From: Paenibacillus alkalitolerans
Lineage (GTDB): Bacteria > Bacillota > Bacilli > Paenibacillales > YIM-B00363
DNA: 64,000 nt
Assembly: GCF_016482785.1 (NCBI RefSeq)
Contig: NZ_JAEMXM010000001.1
Coordinates: 496,001-560,000, forward strand
Direction of reading: 5' to 3'
Shown piece by piece: positions 43,782 to 52,384 of the stretch (positions within the stretch are counted from its first letter, which is position 1; each line of letters starts with the position of its first letter). Below the pieces are notes generated by a model that was not told the DNA's origin, made no database searches, and was given only the letters and a program-made list of their open reading frames with translations. A program made the position numbers and the translations under genes.

Positions 43782-43866
43782 TTGAACTGCTCCCGCTTGT
43801 AGAAGCGGGAGATTCCCTACAAAGAGAGGCATCCCAAAACTGCTGGGAAGAGGCAACCCGTTCAAC
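43782..43866 (-). ncRNA. Probable omega RNA (reRNA) scaffold at the element right end
   Basis: TnpB guide RNAs come from the 3' end of tnpB and the right end, with the guide taken from the flanking DNA. Here the hairpin CTCCCGCTTCTACAAGCGGGAG is followed by CAGTTCAA, and the adjoining guide would begin TACTATTTGTAACG, inside the csaA 5' region. Placement is by analogy with the family. Confidence 0.5.
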
Positions 43867-45539
43867 TAGGCGCCGTTTGCTATCCTCAATATAATCTCTT
43901 TTTGACCTGAATCTGCAAGAGCCCCCGGGTCAAATAGTTCGTGCCAAGCACGAATGCTATATCGGGATGATGGTTTCATTTCGAAAAAACTATGCGGCCT
44001 GACGCCCTTGAGTTTCTTGGAAACATAACTCCAATGCGCCCAGTGGTGCTTGCTCGTTATCTTCTCCGGCAACAAGCCAAACACCGCTGGTGGAAGTTTC
44101 TCTTTACATCCCATGCCGCGCCGCGCAATGACATACGCCGCGGCTACATGGATGGAACACCCCAAGGGTTTCATGTACTTCATTTTTCCGATTTGCGACG
44201 TATACGCGGGATTCACTTCAAAGACGGCAACGCCCATTTTGTCCGCCCGCGCTTTGATCGAAGAGGTCATTTTGTCGTAAGCAAACTGCGTCATCTTGCG
44301 GTTTGCTTTTTTATTGCCGTACCTGAGTTTCGATTTGGAATCGGTGGTATCCAACTGTTCAATTACGATCGGTTTGTGTTTGGTAACGGCGAGATCCACG
44401 AGCGCCATCGCTTCGTGCTCGATGATTTTCGTGATTTGGCCGCTTGTTTTGTGCTCCATGTCAAACGGGAAGACGCCTTTGGACAAGAGCTGCCCCTTAT
44501 CGTTCGTCTCAGCCCATGCGAAATGATCGAAATTGCAATCGACGCCGATCACGCCGTCGACCTTACTGTAGTTGATTTCACTTCGCTGTGGCTTATGGAC
44601 TGTCGCCTTTACAATATAATAATCTCCATGGTCTTCCACCGCCCAGGCGATCGGTTTTCCTCTGTTCTTCCGATACGTAACCGCATCGTCCACTTCTTGT
44701 TGGCCGTACGGGAAGCGGAGATTACGAAGTTCATATACGCCGAGGGGCAAGTGCATATGCAGTGTCTTGCTTTGCACATCATACTTGAACACAAAGTTAC
44801 CGTATTTCGCGTCCTTGCGGCCGCTGACGGCTAACCTGCCGTAACGCGCCCGATGGTACTCCCGCTTCCACAACTCGTGATCTTTCGTGTATTTCTCTAT
44901 TGTAAACTGCTTCCGAAACAAATTTTTCGAACCGAAGATCACGCGGCCTGTATACTTTTGCAGGTCCGCAAGCTCTTTTTGCAGTCGTTTCAGGCGGAAT
45001 TCCACCATGGCGATGCGGTGGGCGATTCTCTTGATTTCGGGTTTCAGATAGGTATGCTCGAACAAATACGCGTTGTCATACAGCTTCGTTTCTCTTTTGT
45101 ATCGGACAATGTAGAAACGACCGCACTGATCCTCACGGCAGGACTTGGCTTTGAATTTGCCTTCCATCAGCGAGGCAAGCATCTTCTTTTTCAGGGTGAG
45201 CTTGCGCTTTAGCGATTTCAGTTTGTTTTTTGCCGTTTCGATCGCGTCCTTTTTGTCAGCGATATATTGTTTGCGCAGTTCCTGAACGCTGGAGAACAGC
45301 GCATTCGCTTCTTGCAGCGCGCTGTTGGCGAAGTAATCGTCGATATCGTACCTTTGTTTTAGCACCACATGCAGCGAGTCCTGATGCCGCTTCTTGCCTT
45401 CCCTTGCTTCGCGCATTAACGTTTGAAAAGCGTAGTGCTTGGCTCGGTTAAACCGCTCGGAGGCATCCGCCACGGCGTCGATAACGGGTTGCTCTATTGT
45501 ATTTTTATACATACGTTTGGAGAAATAAGTAGCCAGCAT
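43866..45539 (-). CDS. TnpB-family RNA-guided nuclease-like protein (IS605 OrfB), divergent form
   Basis: 557 residues, longer than usual TnpB (about 400). The N-terminal half holds a long coiled-coil insertion (KNKLKSLKRKLTLKKKMLAS). RuvC motifs: GVIGVDCNFDHFAW (first Asp), KPIVIEQLD (Glu) and NPAYTSQIGKMKYM. The usual four-cysteine zinc finger between motifs II and III is missing, and at the third acidic position I read SIHVAAAYVIARRGMG without an Asp. This may mean an inactive nuclease or a divergent subfamily. A TTGATT / 17 bp / TATAAT promoter lies upstream and a hairpin covers the ribosome binding site. Confidence 0.88.
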   Translation of the reverse strand: MLATYFSKRMYKNTIEQPVIDAVADASERFNRAKHYAFQTLMREAREGKKRHQDSLHVVLKQRYDIDDYFANSALQEANALFSSVQELRKQYIADKKDAIETAKNKLKSLKRKLTLKKKMLASLMEGKFKAKSCREDQCGRFYIVRYKRETKLYDNAYLFEHTYLKPEIKRIAHRIAMVEFRLKRLQKELADLQKYTGRVIFGSKNLFRKQFTIEKYTKDHELWKREYHRARYGRLAVSGRKDAKYGNFVFKYDVQSKTLHMHLPLGVYELRNLRFPYGQQEVDDAVTYRKNRGKPIAWAVEDHGDYYIVKATVHKPQRSEINYSKVDGVIGVDCNFDHFAWAETNDKGQLLSKGVFPFDMEHKTSGQITKIIEHEAMALVDLAVTKHKPIVIEQLDTTDSKSKLRYGNKKANRKMTQFAYDKMTSSIKARADKMGVAVFEVNPAYTSQIGKMKYMKPLGCSIHVAAAYVIARRGMGCKEKLPPAVFGLLPEKITSKHHWAHWSYVSKKLKGVRPHSFFEMKPSSRYSIRAWHELFDPGALADSGQKEIILRIANGA

Positions 45540-45547
45540 ATTGGATG

Positions 45548-45563
45548 CCTCCTTTTGCGGAGG
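45548..45563 (-). promoter_or_regulatory. Hairpin covering the tnpB ribosome binding site
   Basis: In the mRNA CCTCC-GCAAAA-GGAGG folds on itself; the GGAGG arm is the ribosome binding site, eight bases before the ATG at 45539. It should lower translation of tnpB. Confidence 0.6.
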
Positions 45564-45607
45564 TTTATATTAGATGATACACCGGTCTGCGCAATGGATT
45601 TTTTTAC

Positions 45608-45636
45608 ATTATACACGAACATTTGTTTGCAATCAA
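45608..45636 (-). promoter_or_regulatory. Sigma-A promoter of tnpB
   Basis: Minus strand: TTGATT (45631-45636), 17-bp spacer, TATAAT (45608-45613), about 70 bp before the tnpB start. Confidence 0.65.
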
Positions 45637-45654
45637 CCCGCTTGTTTCATATGG

Positions 45655-45954
45655 AAGCTGGAGTGGAATCTCCAACGAATCGTGCGGCATTTTTTTGAAC
45701 AAAACAAACCCGTTGCCGCTATTTGTCACGCCGCCCTTGTGCTAAACACCGTACGTGATTTGATGGTCGGCAGAACATATTCGGCATACACGGCATGCAA
45801 GCCTGACGTAGAGATGTGCGGAGCCGTTTACCCGGAGTCAACTGTTCACGTTGACGGGAATTTGGTTTCGGCCCATGCGTGGCCGGATCTTCCAAGCTTC
45901 ATGAGAGAATTCGTAAAATTAGTTAACGAGTCTCCAAACTTGGAACTAAAATAA
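45655..45954 (+). pseudogene. DJ-1/PfpI-family protein, C-terminal fragment cut by the IS element
   Basis: The frame reads NLQRIVRHFFEQNKPVAAIC, HAALVLNTVRDLMVGRTYSA, YTACKPDVEMCGAVYPESTV and ends PSFMREFVKLVNESPNLELK. AICH with the nucleophile Cys is the DJ-1/PfpI elbow. The N-terminal half is missing; it stops at the left end of the IS element and is not found on the other side. Its 3' end overlaps the convergent dehydrogenase gene by 32 bp. Confidence 0.8.
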
Positions 45955-47023
45955 CCTTCAGACAATGCTTGCCCTCCTTGACCATCTCGAATCCCTGTTT
46001 GAAATCTTCCAGCGGCAGCTTGTGCGTGACCACGCCTGCGGTTGGAAGATCGCCCTTCAAGATGGCGTCTATCACGATCGGATAGCAGTATGGTCCCAGA
46101 TGCGAACCTAATATGTCCAATTCTTTGCGGTCACCGATGATGCTCCAATCAACGGTGACCGGTTCCTTAAAGACGCTGAATTCGACGAAACGGCCAAGCT
46201 TGCGGATCATGGACAACCCTTGTTCTACCGCTTTGGGATGTCCCGTCGCTTCGATATAAATATCGCAGCCGTATCCGTCCGTCAACGCTTTGACTTCCGC
46301 CACCACATCGGTTTTGCCCGGATTCAGTACGATGTCCGCTCCGAAAGCTTTCGCCATTTCCAGACGATGATCCATCATATCCAGCACGACCAGCTTGCCT
46401 GGTCCCGATAATTTCGCCGCGCCAACCATACCGAGGCCAAGTGTGCCTGCTCCGGCAATGACGACCGTGTCTCCCAACCGGATTTGCGCCCGTTGAACGG
46501 CGTGCAAGGAGCAGGCATAAGGTTCGATCAGAACCGCTTGCTCTAGAGTCAGCGCATCGGGAACGCGGTGTACGATAGCATTGTTCGGAAATTTCATATA
46601 GCGCGCCATGGCGCCGTTAACATAATGCTGAAAACCGAAAATATCATGCTTCTCGCACATCCAGTACTGTCCCCGGCCGCAGTATCGGCATGACCGGCAC
46701 GGTACGATTTGCTCTGATAAAACCCGATCGCCGATCTGATAATCGGTTACACCTTCGCCCAGCGCGGCCACTCGCCCGACAAATTCGTGACCGGGGATGA
46801 CAGGCGCCTTTACATAAGCCGGTTGATTCCCGTCTCCCCAGAACATAGGCGCTCCGGCGTAACATTTGGCGTCGCTCGCGCAAATTCCAACCGCTTCCAC
46901 CTCGATGACGATTTCGCCCGGTTCGGGCAAAGGCGTCGGCCGTTCCTCCAAGCGATAATCGGCTGCGGCATATGCGACCACCGCGTTCATTGTCTCGGGC
47001 AATCGAGCTTGTTTCCGATCCAT
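45923..47023 (-). CDS. Zinc-dependent medium-chain alcohol (polyol/sugar) dehydrogenase
   Basis: 366 residues: MDRKQARLPETMNAVVAYAA. Catalytic zinc: C in GICASDAKCY, H/E in VIPGHEFVGRV. Structural zinc cysteines: VPCRSCRYCGRGQYWMCEK. NAD site: VVIAGAGTLGLGMVGAAKLS. The pattern fits the sorbitol/threonine/erythritol dehydrogenase branch. It sits at the end of a run of sugar transporter genes and has its own 250-bp upstream region, so oxidation of an imported polyol is plausible. Exact substrate unknown. Confidence 0.9.
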   Translation of the reverse strand: MDRKQARLPETMNAVVAYAAADYRLEERPTPLPEPGEIVIEVEAVGICASDAKCYAGAPMFWGDGNQPAYVKAPVIPGHEFVGRVAALGEGVTDYQIGDRVLSEQIVPCRSCRYCGRGQYWMCEKHDIFGFQHYVNGAMARYMKFPNNAIVHRVPDALTLEQAVLIEPYACSLHAVQRAQIRLGDTVVIAGAGTLGLGMVGAAKLSGPGKLVVLDMMDHRLEMAKAFGADIVLNPGKTDVVAEVKALTDGYGCDIYIEATGHPKAVEQGLSMIRKLGRFVEFSVFKEPVTVDWSIIGDRKELDILGSHLGPYCYPIVIDAILKGDLPTAGVVTHKLPLEDFKQGFEMVKEGKHCLKVILVPSLETR

Positions 47024-47106
47024 TCAGGGCACACCTCACAACAAACTAGATATCATCCTGTTGCAACGACGTCACAGTGTCCAAGTCCAAGCTTCTATTT
47101 CTTTGT

Positions 47107-47154
47107 ATTATACCTTACTTGTTGTTCACGGTGTCGTAATTAACCTTGTTAATT
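47107..47154 (-). promoter_or_regulatory. Promoter and operator-like repeat of the alcohol dehydrogenase gene
   Basis: TATAAT at 47107-47112 (minus strand) is a -10 candidate. AATTAAC-CTT-GTTAATT at 47138-47154 is a 7-bp inverted repeat placed at about -40 to -55, a usual regulator position. The remaining gap up to 47273 is A/T-rich with nothing else recognised. Confidence 0.45.
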
Positions 47155-47273
47155 GTCCAGAAAATGGTTCAATCCATTGCAAAATAAAGACGCTTCATCT
47201 CAAGGGTCTGAAATTTAATGCCATAAACTACAGATGATTAATATTTAATTGTATTAATTGTAAATAATATAAT

Positions 47274-48110
47274 CTATTTTATTCCCGAGAACGTAATTCC
47301 TCGAATGAATGCTTTCTGTACAAGGAAGTACAGGACTATAATCGGAAGCGTGATAAGAACGGAAGCCGCCATCAACATTTGCCACTCCGCGCCGTGCTGC
47401 GTCTTGAATGCTTGGAGTCCAAGCATAATCGTATACTGAACCTCATCGTTCAAGTAAATCAGCGGGCCTTGATAGTCCGTCCAGCTCCCCATAAATTGAA
47501 ACAACGCAATGGTAAGCAGCGCCGGTTTGCAAAGCGGCAGCATAATTTGCAAGTAGATTCGAAGCTCGGAGGCTCCATCAATTCTTGCCGCATCCTCCAG
47601 CTCCTTCGGCAATCCCATAAAAAACTGACGAAGAAGAAATATGAAGAAGGGTGCTCCGAAGAAAGCCGGCAGCCATAACGGAATATTCGTCCCGACCCAG
47701 CCGAAATTTTTGAATACGATAAAGATCGGAATCATCGTTACTTGGTAAGGCAGCATCATAACGAGAAGCGTTATGACGAACAACGGTTTCGCCCCTTTCC
47801 AAGGAATTCTTGCAATTCCGTATGCGACAAGCGGACACGAGAACAGTACGCCTGCGGTTGCGAGTCCTGTAATAACCATCGTATTTTTCAAATACATAAA
47901 GAACGGCACGTAGTTTACAGAATCGGGATAGTTGCTCCAAACAAGCTCGCTGGGGAACCAAACCGGCGGCCAAAGGAACAGTTCGGAGTCAGGCTTCAGC
48001 GAAGTCGATAACATCCAGATAAACGGCAATAGGAAAAATAACCCGAACGCGGTGAGAAACAGATGGGCACTCGTGTTTCGTGCCGTAGTTACGGTTTTAT
48101 ATGAACGCAC
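47274..48110 (-). CDS. Carbohydrate ABC transporter permease (MalG type), module 2
   Basis: 278 residues from a GTG preceded by GAGG. Six helices; EAA loop LPKELEDAARIDGASELRIY followed by LQIMLPLCKPALLTI. Typical ending AFIRGITFSGIK. CUT1-family inner-membrane half that pairs with the MalF-type protein encoded at 48126. No ATPase gene in the module. Confidence 0.93.
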   Translation of the reverse strand: MRSYKTVTTARNTSAHLFLTAFGLFFLLPFIWMLSTSLKPDSELFLWPPVWFPSELVWSNYPDSVNYVPFFMYLKNTMVITGLATAGVLFSCPLVAYGIARIPWKGAKPLFVITLLVMMLPYQVTMIPIFIVFKNFGWVGTNIPLWLPAFFGAPFFIFLLRQFFMGLPKELEDAARIDGASELRIYLQIMLPLCKPALLTIALFQFMGSWTDYQGPLIYLNDEVQYTIMLGLQAFKTQHGAEWQMLMAASVLITLPIIVLYFLVQKAFIRGITFSGIK

Positions 48111-48125
48111 CTTCCGCTGACCTCC

Positions 48126-49028
48126 TTAATCTTTCCCTTGGTAATACACCCAGCGTTTTTGAGACCAGAAAATGAGTGCGGTCAACGCGATAACAATCAT
48201 GAACAAAATCCATGCCATTGCTGACGCGTAGCCCATCTTCAAATAACCGAATCCGTTCGTATATAAGTACATGACATAGAACATCATGGAGTTCGCCGGC
48301 GTCCCTTGGCCATTCGTCAACGTATACGGGAGAACGAAGTTTTGAAGCGCCCCGATCGTCCCCATCACCAAGTTAAAGAAAATAACCGGTGTTAATAAAG
48401 GCAAAGTGATATTTTTCAGACGTTGAGCCACATTCGCCCCATCCACATCCGCAGCGTCGTAATAATCTTGTGGAATGTCCTGCAGTCCGGCCAAGTAAAT
48501 CACGATAGATTGTCCGATTCCCCACAGGCTCATTAAAACTAGTGACGGTTTCGACCAATGCTCGCTGCCAAGCCAAGCGGGTCCGGGAAGTCCGAGCTGT
48601 TCAAGCCAGTGATTGACGAGACCGAATTGCGGATTTAACAACCACAGCCATATAATGGTGGTCGCAATCGGAGGAACCAAGCTCGGCATGAAAAACAGCG
48701 TCCGATAAATTCCTTGCCCGCGAATTTTTATGTTCAACACCAAAGCCAGTCCGACACCGACACAAATGCTTATCGGTACAAATAAAAAGGTGAAGTATAA
48801 CGTGTTGTATATACTTACCCAGAATACGTTGTCCTTCATTAATTGGCGGTAATTTTCCATACCGACCCATTCTCCGGGCTCCAAGATACTATAAGACGTG
48901 AAACTATAATAAATAGACATGAGAAGCGGATAAAAGTTGAATAGGAGTAACCCGATGATCCAAGGCAGGCAGAACAGGAAGCCGTACAACGCCAAATTCT
49001 TTTCGTAGCCGGTCGACGGTTTCTTCAC
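48126..49028 (-). CDS. Carbohydrate ABC transporter permease (MalF type), module 2
   Basis: 300 residues from a GTG after AAGGAGG: KKPSTGYEKNLALYGFLFCL. Helices and the EAA loop (IPQDYYDAADVDGANVAQRL, KNITLPLLTPVIFFN) are typical of UgpA/MalF-like permeases. Begins 80 bp after the binding-protein gene; a GC-rich hairpin lies in between. Confidence 0.93.
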   Translation of the reverse strand: MKKPSTGYEKNLALYGFLFCLPWIIGLLLFNFYPLLMSIYYSFTSYSILEPGEWVGMENYRQLMKDNVFWVSIYNTLYFTFLFVPISICVGVGLALVLNIKIRGQGIYRTLFFMPSLVPPIATTIIWLWLLNPQFGLVNHWLEQLGLPGPAWLGSEHWSKPSLVLMSLWGIGQSIVIYLAGLQDIPQDYYDAADVDGANVAQRLKNITLPLLTPVIFFNLVMGTIGALQNFVLPYTLTNGQGTPANSMMFYVMYLYTNGFGYLKMGYASAMAWILFMIVIALTALIFWSQKRWVYYQGKD

Positions 49029-49057
49029 AGGGATTACCTCCTTCGCTCATAATATTA

Positions 49058-49086
49058 GGGGGCAGCCGACTATCGACGTAGCCCCC
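49058..49086 (-). repeat. Intercistronic hairpin after the module 2 binding-protein gene
   Basis: GGGGGC (49058-49063) and GCCCCC (49081-49086) pair around TACGTCGATAGTCGGCT. No T-run. Same position as the hairpin in the LplBC operon, between binding protein and permease. Confidence 0.6.
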
Positions 49087-49107
49087 ACGCTATTAGCTAA
49101 CAAGTAT

Positions 49108-50445
49108 CTATTTCATCTTTGCCAGCTCGGCATCGACGTTCTTCTTGACCTGATCCAACAATTCCTGCGCGCTGCCTTTTCCGTTGATCGCCAAATCCTG
49201 CACACGGAACGTCTCGTTCCACAAGAAGGCTCCAACAGGCGTAACGGGTCTTGTGTACGCTTTCGGCATCAAATCCAAAAATACTTTCAGGTTCGGGTTA
49301 TCCGCCAGCTTCAGCTCCTCGTTCACTGCAGGCATTGCGGTAATATCGTTGCCTGCGGTCGGGCGTTTCGCCCAAAGCAGCGTACCTTCTTTATGTGCGA
49401 CGAATTTAATGAATTCCCACGCTTCTTTCTCATGCTTCGCGCCCTTGGGAGTAACGTAGGACCAGCCGCCCGCCCATGTTACAGGGTCTATGCCGGCCGG
49501 CGCCGGCATCGGGGCTACTCCCCACTCGAACTTAGGCTTATACTTGCTAAGATCGTTCAAGATCCAGTTGCCGTCATAGACGAATCCGACCTTTCCGGAC
49601 CAGAACGGGTTCATGCCGGTTTGGCCCATTGCGTTGGAGAAGCTGGTCAACGTTTCAACGTCATACGTCTTTGCGTACCATGCCATCCATTCCAACGCTT
49701 TTACAATTTGCGGGTCGTTAGGTGTCAGCTCGCCGTCTTTCTCCCACTGGCCGCCCCAGTTCCAGCCTTGCGTATATAAGAAACCTTGGTTCATCCATGG
49801 AATAAAGCCGATTTGATCGTATTTGCCGCCGGATCCTTTCTTGAATATTTTAGCTGCCATCGCATCAAGCTCTTCTATTGTCGCAGGCGGTTTTTCCGGA
49901 TCGATTCCAGCCTCTTTCATTAATGTCTTGTTGTAATACATCGCCCGATTGTCCGTACCCCATGGAAGAGCGTAAACTTTGTCCTCGTAAACAACTTCCC
50001 ACCATAGTCCTTCGTAGTAATCGCTAGAATTAATTCCCGACGTTTGCACATAGCCCGTCAAGTCTGTCAATGATCCTTTTGCTGCCCAAGAACCGATCAG
50101 GAAGCGGTCGAATAGAGCGACATCAGGCGGATTTCCGCCTGCAATTGCTGTGAGCAGCTTATCTGAAGCTTGCGTGTTTCCCGTTGTCTCCACGAACGTC
50201 ATTTTTACCTTGATGTTCGGATGTTTCTTTTCGAACTCATCTATGACGTTTGCTTTAAATTCCTTCTGGAAATCTCCGCCCCACGGGAACCAGAAATCGA
50301 TCGTTACCTGGCTGTTGGAGCCTCCTTCTCCATCTGTGTTGCCTTCGGCGGTCGTTGGATTTGAACCGCTTGAACACCCTGCCGCAATTAGAGAGCAGAC
50401 AAGCACAAAAGCCGTAATCAACCGAATTTTTGCCTTCACTTTCAT
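49108..50445 (-). CDS. Extracellular sugar-binding lipoprotein, module 2
   Basis: 445 residues: MKVKAKIRLITAFVLVCSLI, lipobox IAAGC, then a Ser/Asn/Gly-rich linker. Family 1 binding protein: VTIDFWFPWGGDFQKEFKAN, VIDEFEKKHPNIKVKMTFVE, GGNPPDVALFDRFLIGSWAA, DKVYALPWGTDNRAMYYNKT. The cleft is lined by several Trp. Supplies sugar to the permeases that follow. A cre-like site overlaps the -10 upstream. Confidence 0.94.
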   Translation of the reverse strand: MKVKAKIRLITAFVLVCSLIAAGCSSGSNPTTAEGNTDGEGGSNSQVTIDFWFPWGGDFQKEFKANVIDEFEKKHPNIKVKMTFVETTGNTQASDKLLTAIAGGNPPDVALFDRFLIGSWAAKGSLTDLTGYVQTSGINSSDYYEGLWWEVVYEDKVYALPWGTDNRAMYYNKTLMKEAGIDPEKPPATIEELDAMAAKIFKKGSGGKYDQIGFIPWMNQGFLYTQGWNWGGQWEKDGELTPNDPQIVKALEWMAWYAKTYDVETLTSFSNAMGQTGMNPFWSGKVGFVYDGNWILNDLSKYKPKFEWGVAPMPAPAGIDPVTWAGGWSYVTPKGAKHEKEAWEFIKFVAHKEGTLLWAKRPTAGNDITAMPAVNEELKLADNPNLKVFLDLMPKAYTRPVTPVGAFLWNETFRVQDLAINGKGSAQELLDQVKKNVDAELAKMK

Positions 50446-50500
50446 GTCCTAAGTACCTCCCTTTTTTGGTTCGGTCTCAGCCTGTTGGCTGCACCTTAAT

Positions 50501-50514
50501 TGTATGCGCTTTCA
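50501..50514 (-). promoter_or_regulatory. cre-like site over the promoter of the module 2 binding-protein gene
   Basis: Minus strand TGAAAGCGCATACA matches TGWAANCGNTNWCA at all but one position and overlaps TACAAT (-10) at 50499-50504. CcpA binding here would repress during growth on preferred sugars. Confidence 0.55.
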
Positions 50515-50563
50515 GATACATGCGAAAATGAGGTTGGTTTTAGGTTTGGTGTCATATTTTTGT

Positions 50564-52360
50564 TTATTTATCGACGAGCGGAATGATCATGCTCACACAT
50601 GTCCCTTTTCCCAACTCGCTCTCCAACGTCAATCCGTATTGATTCCCATAAATCAGTTTAATTTGCGCATTAATGTTTCTTAATGCAAAGTTTTCACGCA
50701 TATCCGTTAGTTCCAACGTGTTTCTGATACTTTCCAACCGGTCTCCCGGAATTCCGATTCCATTGTCCTTCACTGTAAACAAGATGCCTGTTCCGGTTTT
50801 CCTCCAAGCGATATGCAGCTCGCCTTTACCTTTCAAGTTTTCAATGCCATGATATATTGCGTTCTCCACGAGCGGCTGAAACAAATATTTCAGCACGATG
50901 TTATGCCGGATGTCCGGATCGACCGCGATGTCCACCGTAAACTTATCTTCATACCTGGCTTTCTGAATGGACAAGTAACTCTCAACCAATTCGACTGCCT
51001 CGCTGACAGTGACGAATTCCCTGCCGTCGCTTAGGCTTAGCCTGAGGTACTTCGATAATCCGAATATCATTGTGCTGATGGCATCTATTTTGTAAATACG
51101 CGATATCCAATGGATGGAATCAAGCGTGTTGTAAATAAAATGGGCATTAATCTGAGAGGCAAGCATTTTCAACTGAGTTTCTTTCTTCAAGAGTTGTTGG
51201 ACGTATAACTCGTCTATCAGCTGTTTAATACGGGATAGCATGACATTAAAGCTTTCATATAAAGTGCCGAACTCATCCTTTCGCCCGTGATAAATTTTCG
51301 CTTCGAAATCGCCTTCGCGGGCTTTCTTCATATAAGACATGAGCGTGTACACGGGGGTATAAACGAAACGTCCGACGGCCAATGCCAAAATCACGGCTAC
51401 GATGACAAAGGCAACGGCAAGAAATAAAGTGTATATTTTTATCTCCTGCGTATCCTTTACAAGATTTTTGGTAGGGACCATTCCAACCAGCAGCCAACCC
51501 GTTCCCTCCATCTCCCTGTATACAATGAGCTTGTCTTCCCCTTGAATATTAGCATTTAGGGTTCCTTGCGGTTTTGACGGCAGCTTCAGTTTTGATATTT
51601 CTGCAGGAAGATAAATGTTGGGATCCTGAGCAATAATGTCGCCTGAGCGATTCATGATAAACGAAATGCCTGAAGCGCGAAAATCAATCTCACTAAGTAT
51701 CTCTTGAATTAGCGAGGGGTCGATTTCATATAGCAACAGCCCGATAATTTCACCGCGGCCTTGAAGGTCTTTAAGAGCCCTTCCGAATGTAAATACCGGA
51801 TTATTTTCATACAACGGGCTGTCGATCGGCAAGAGGGAGTGACGGACGCCGAACCAAACGACTTTCCCGTTAGCGTCAATTATGCTGCGGAACCAATCTT
51901 TCCGGAGCATGGCGGAATCGGCCGGGGGGACAACGAGAACCCCGGATGACGTCATTAAGGAGTATCGATAGGACGTATCGCTAAAGCCGATCAAATGCAT
52001 GCTGACGGTATCGTTCTTGGAATTAACCAAGTTCGTTACAAAAGCGGCGACCGTTTTAGTATTCAAGACTCTATCGTAATGGTCCGAAAATTTCCCAATC
52101 AATCCCCGCTGCAGTTCTTGATACCCGAGTATAATTTGCGAGCGGTTCTCGTACTCTTCGAGTATGATCCGAAGACGCTTTTCGGCTTGTTCGACGGTTT
52201 GGAGGGCAATCGCCCCCACATTCGATTGAATGACGGAAGTCGATTTCGTAAAAGACAAGTATCCCATAATTGCAACGGTGAAAGACATCGAGACGAAATA
52301 TAGTATAAACACTTTAAAACCGACGGAATTCCAAAATGGTCCGCTCTTTATGAACTTCAT
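50564..52360 (-). CDS. Sensor histidine kinase (YesM family), module 2
   Basis: About 598 residues from the ATG at 52360 (MKFIKSGPFWNSVGFKVFIL), which has GGAG nine bases upstream. Two membrane helices (near 14-36 and 290-315) flank an extracellular Cache-like sensor. A HAMP segment (GRFVYTPVYTLMSYMKKARE) and the His-kinase box SQINAHFIYNTLDSIHWI follow; the usual form is NPHFLYNTL, so Pro is replaced by Ala next to the phospho-accepting His. ATP-binding motifs are YLFQPLVENAIYHGIE and VKDNGIGIPGDRLE. It pairs with the response regulator encoded just upstream to sense an external sugar. Confidence 0.93.
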   Translation of the reverse strand: MKFIKSGPFWNSVGFKVFILYFVSMSFTVAIMGYLSFTKSTSVIQSNVGAIALQTVEQAEKRLRIILEEYENRSQIILGYQELQRGLIGKFSDHYDRVLNTKTVAAFVTNLVNSKNDTVSMHLIGFSDTSYRYSLMTSSGVLVVPPADSAMLRKDWFRSIIDANGKVVWFGVRHSLLPIDSPLYENNPVFTFGRALKDLQGRGEIIGLLLYEIDPSLIQEILSEIDFRASGISFIMNRSGDIIAQDPNIYLPAEISKLKLPSKPQGTLNANIQGEDKLIVYREMEGTGWLLVGMVPTKNLVKDTQEIKIYTLFLAVAFVIVAVILALAVGRFVYTPVYTLMSYMKKAREGDFEAKIYHGRKDEFGTLYESFNVMLSRIKQLIDELYVQQLLKKETQLKMLASQINAHFIYNTLDSIHWISRIYKIDAISTMIFGLSKYLRLSLSDGREFVTVSEAVELVESYLSIQKARYEDKFTVDIAVDPDIRHNIVLKYLFQPLVENAIYHGIENLKGKGELHIAWRKTGTGILFTVKDNGIGIPGDRLESIRNTLELTDMRENFALRNINAQIKLIYGNQYGLTLESELGKGTCVSMIIPLVDK

Positions 52361-52384
52361 CACATTACGCTCCATCATAAATAT

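Larger units (their letters stand above)
43782..45655 (-). mobile_element. IS200/IS605-superfamily element carrying tnpB only (IS1341 type)
   Basis: The right end is clear: beyond the tnpB stop the minus strand reads GGGAATCTCCCGCTTCTACA, then AGCGGGAGCAGTTCAA, an imperfect hairpin with the GTTCAA end familiar from such elements. The left end near 45655 is less certain; AACAAGCGGG recurs there. No TnpA transposase gene is present, so movement would need one in trans. No terminal inverted repeats or target duplication are expected for the family. The left side abuts a truncated PfpI gene. Confidence 0.75.

Noticed and set aside
43992-44834. 280-codon plus-strand frame inside tnpB
   Set aside because: Antisense to the RuvC domain of TnpB; long only because of the codon pattern of the real gene.
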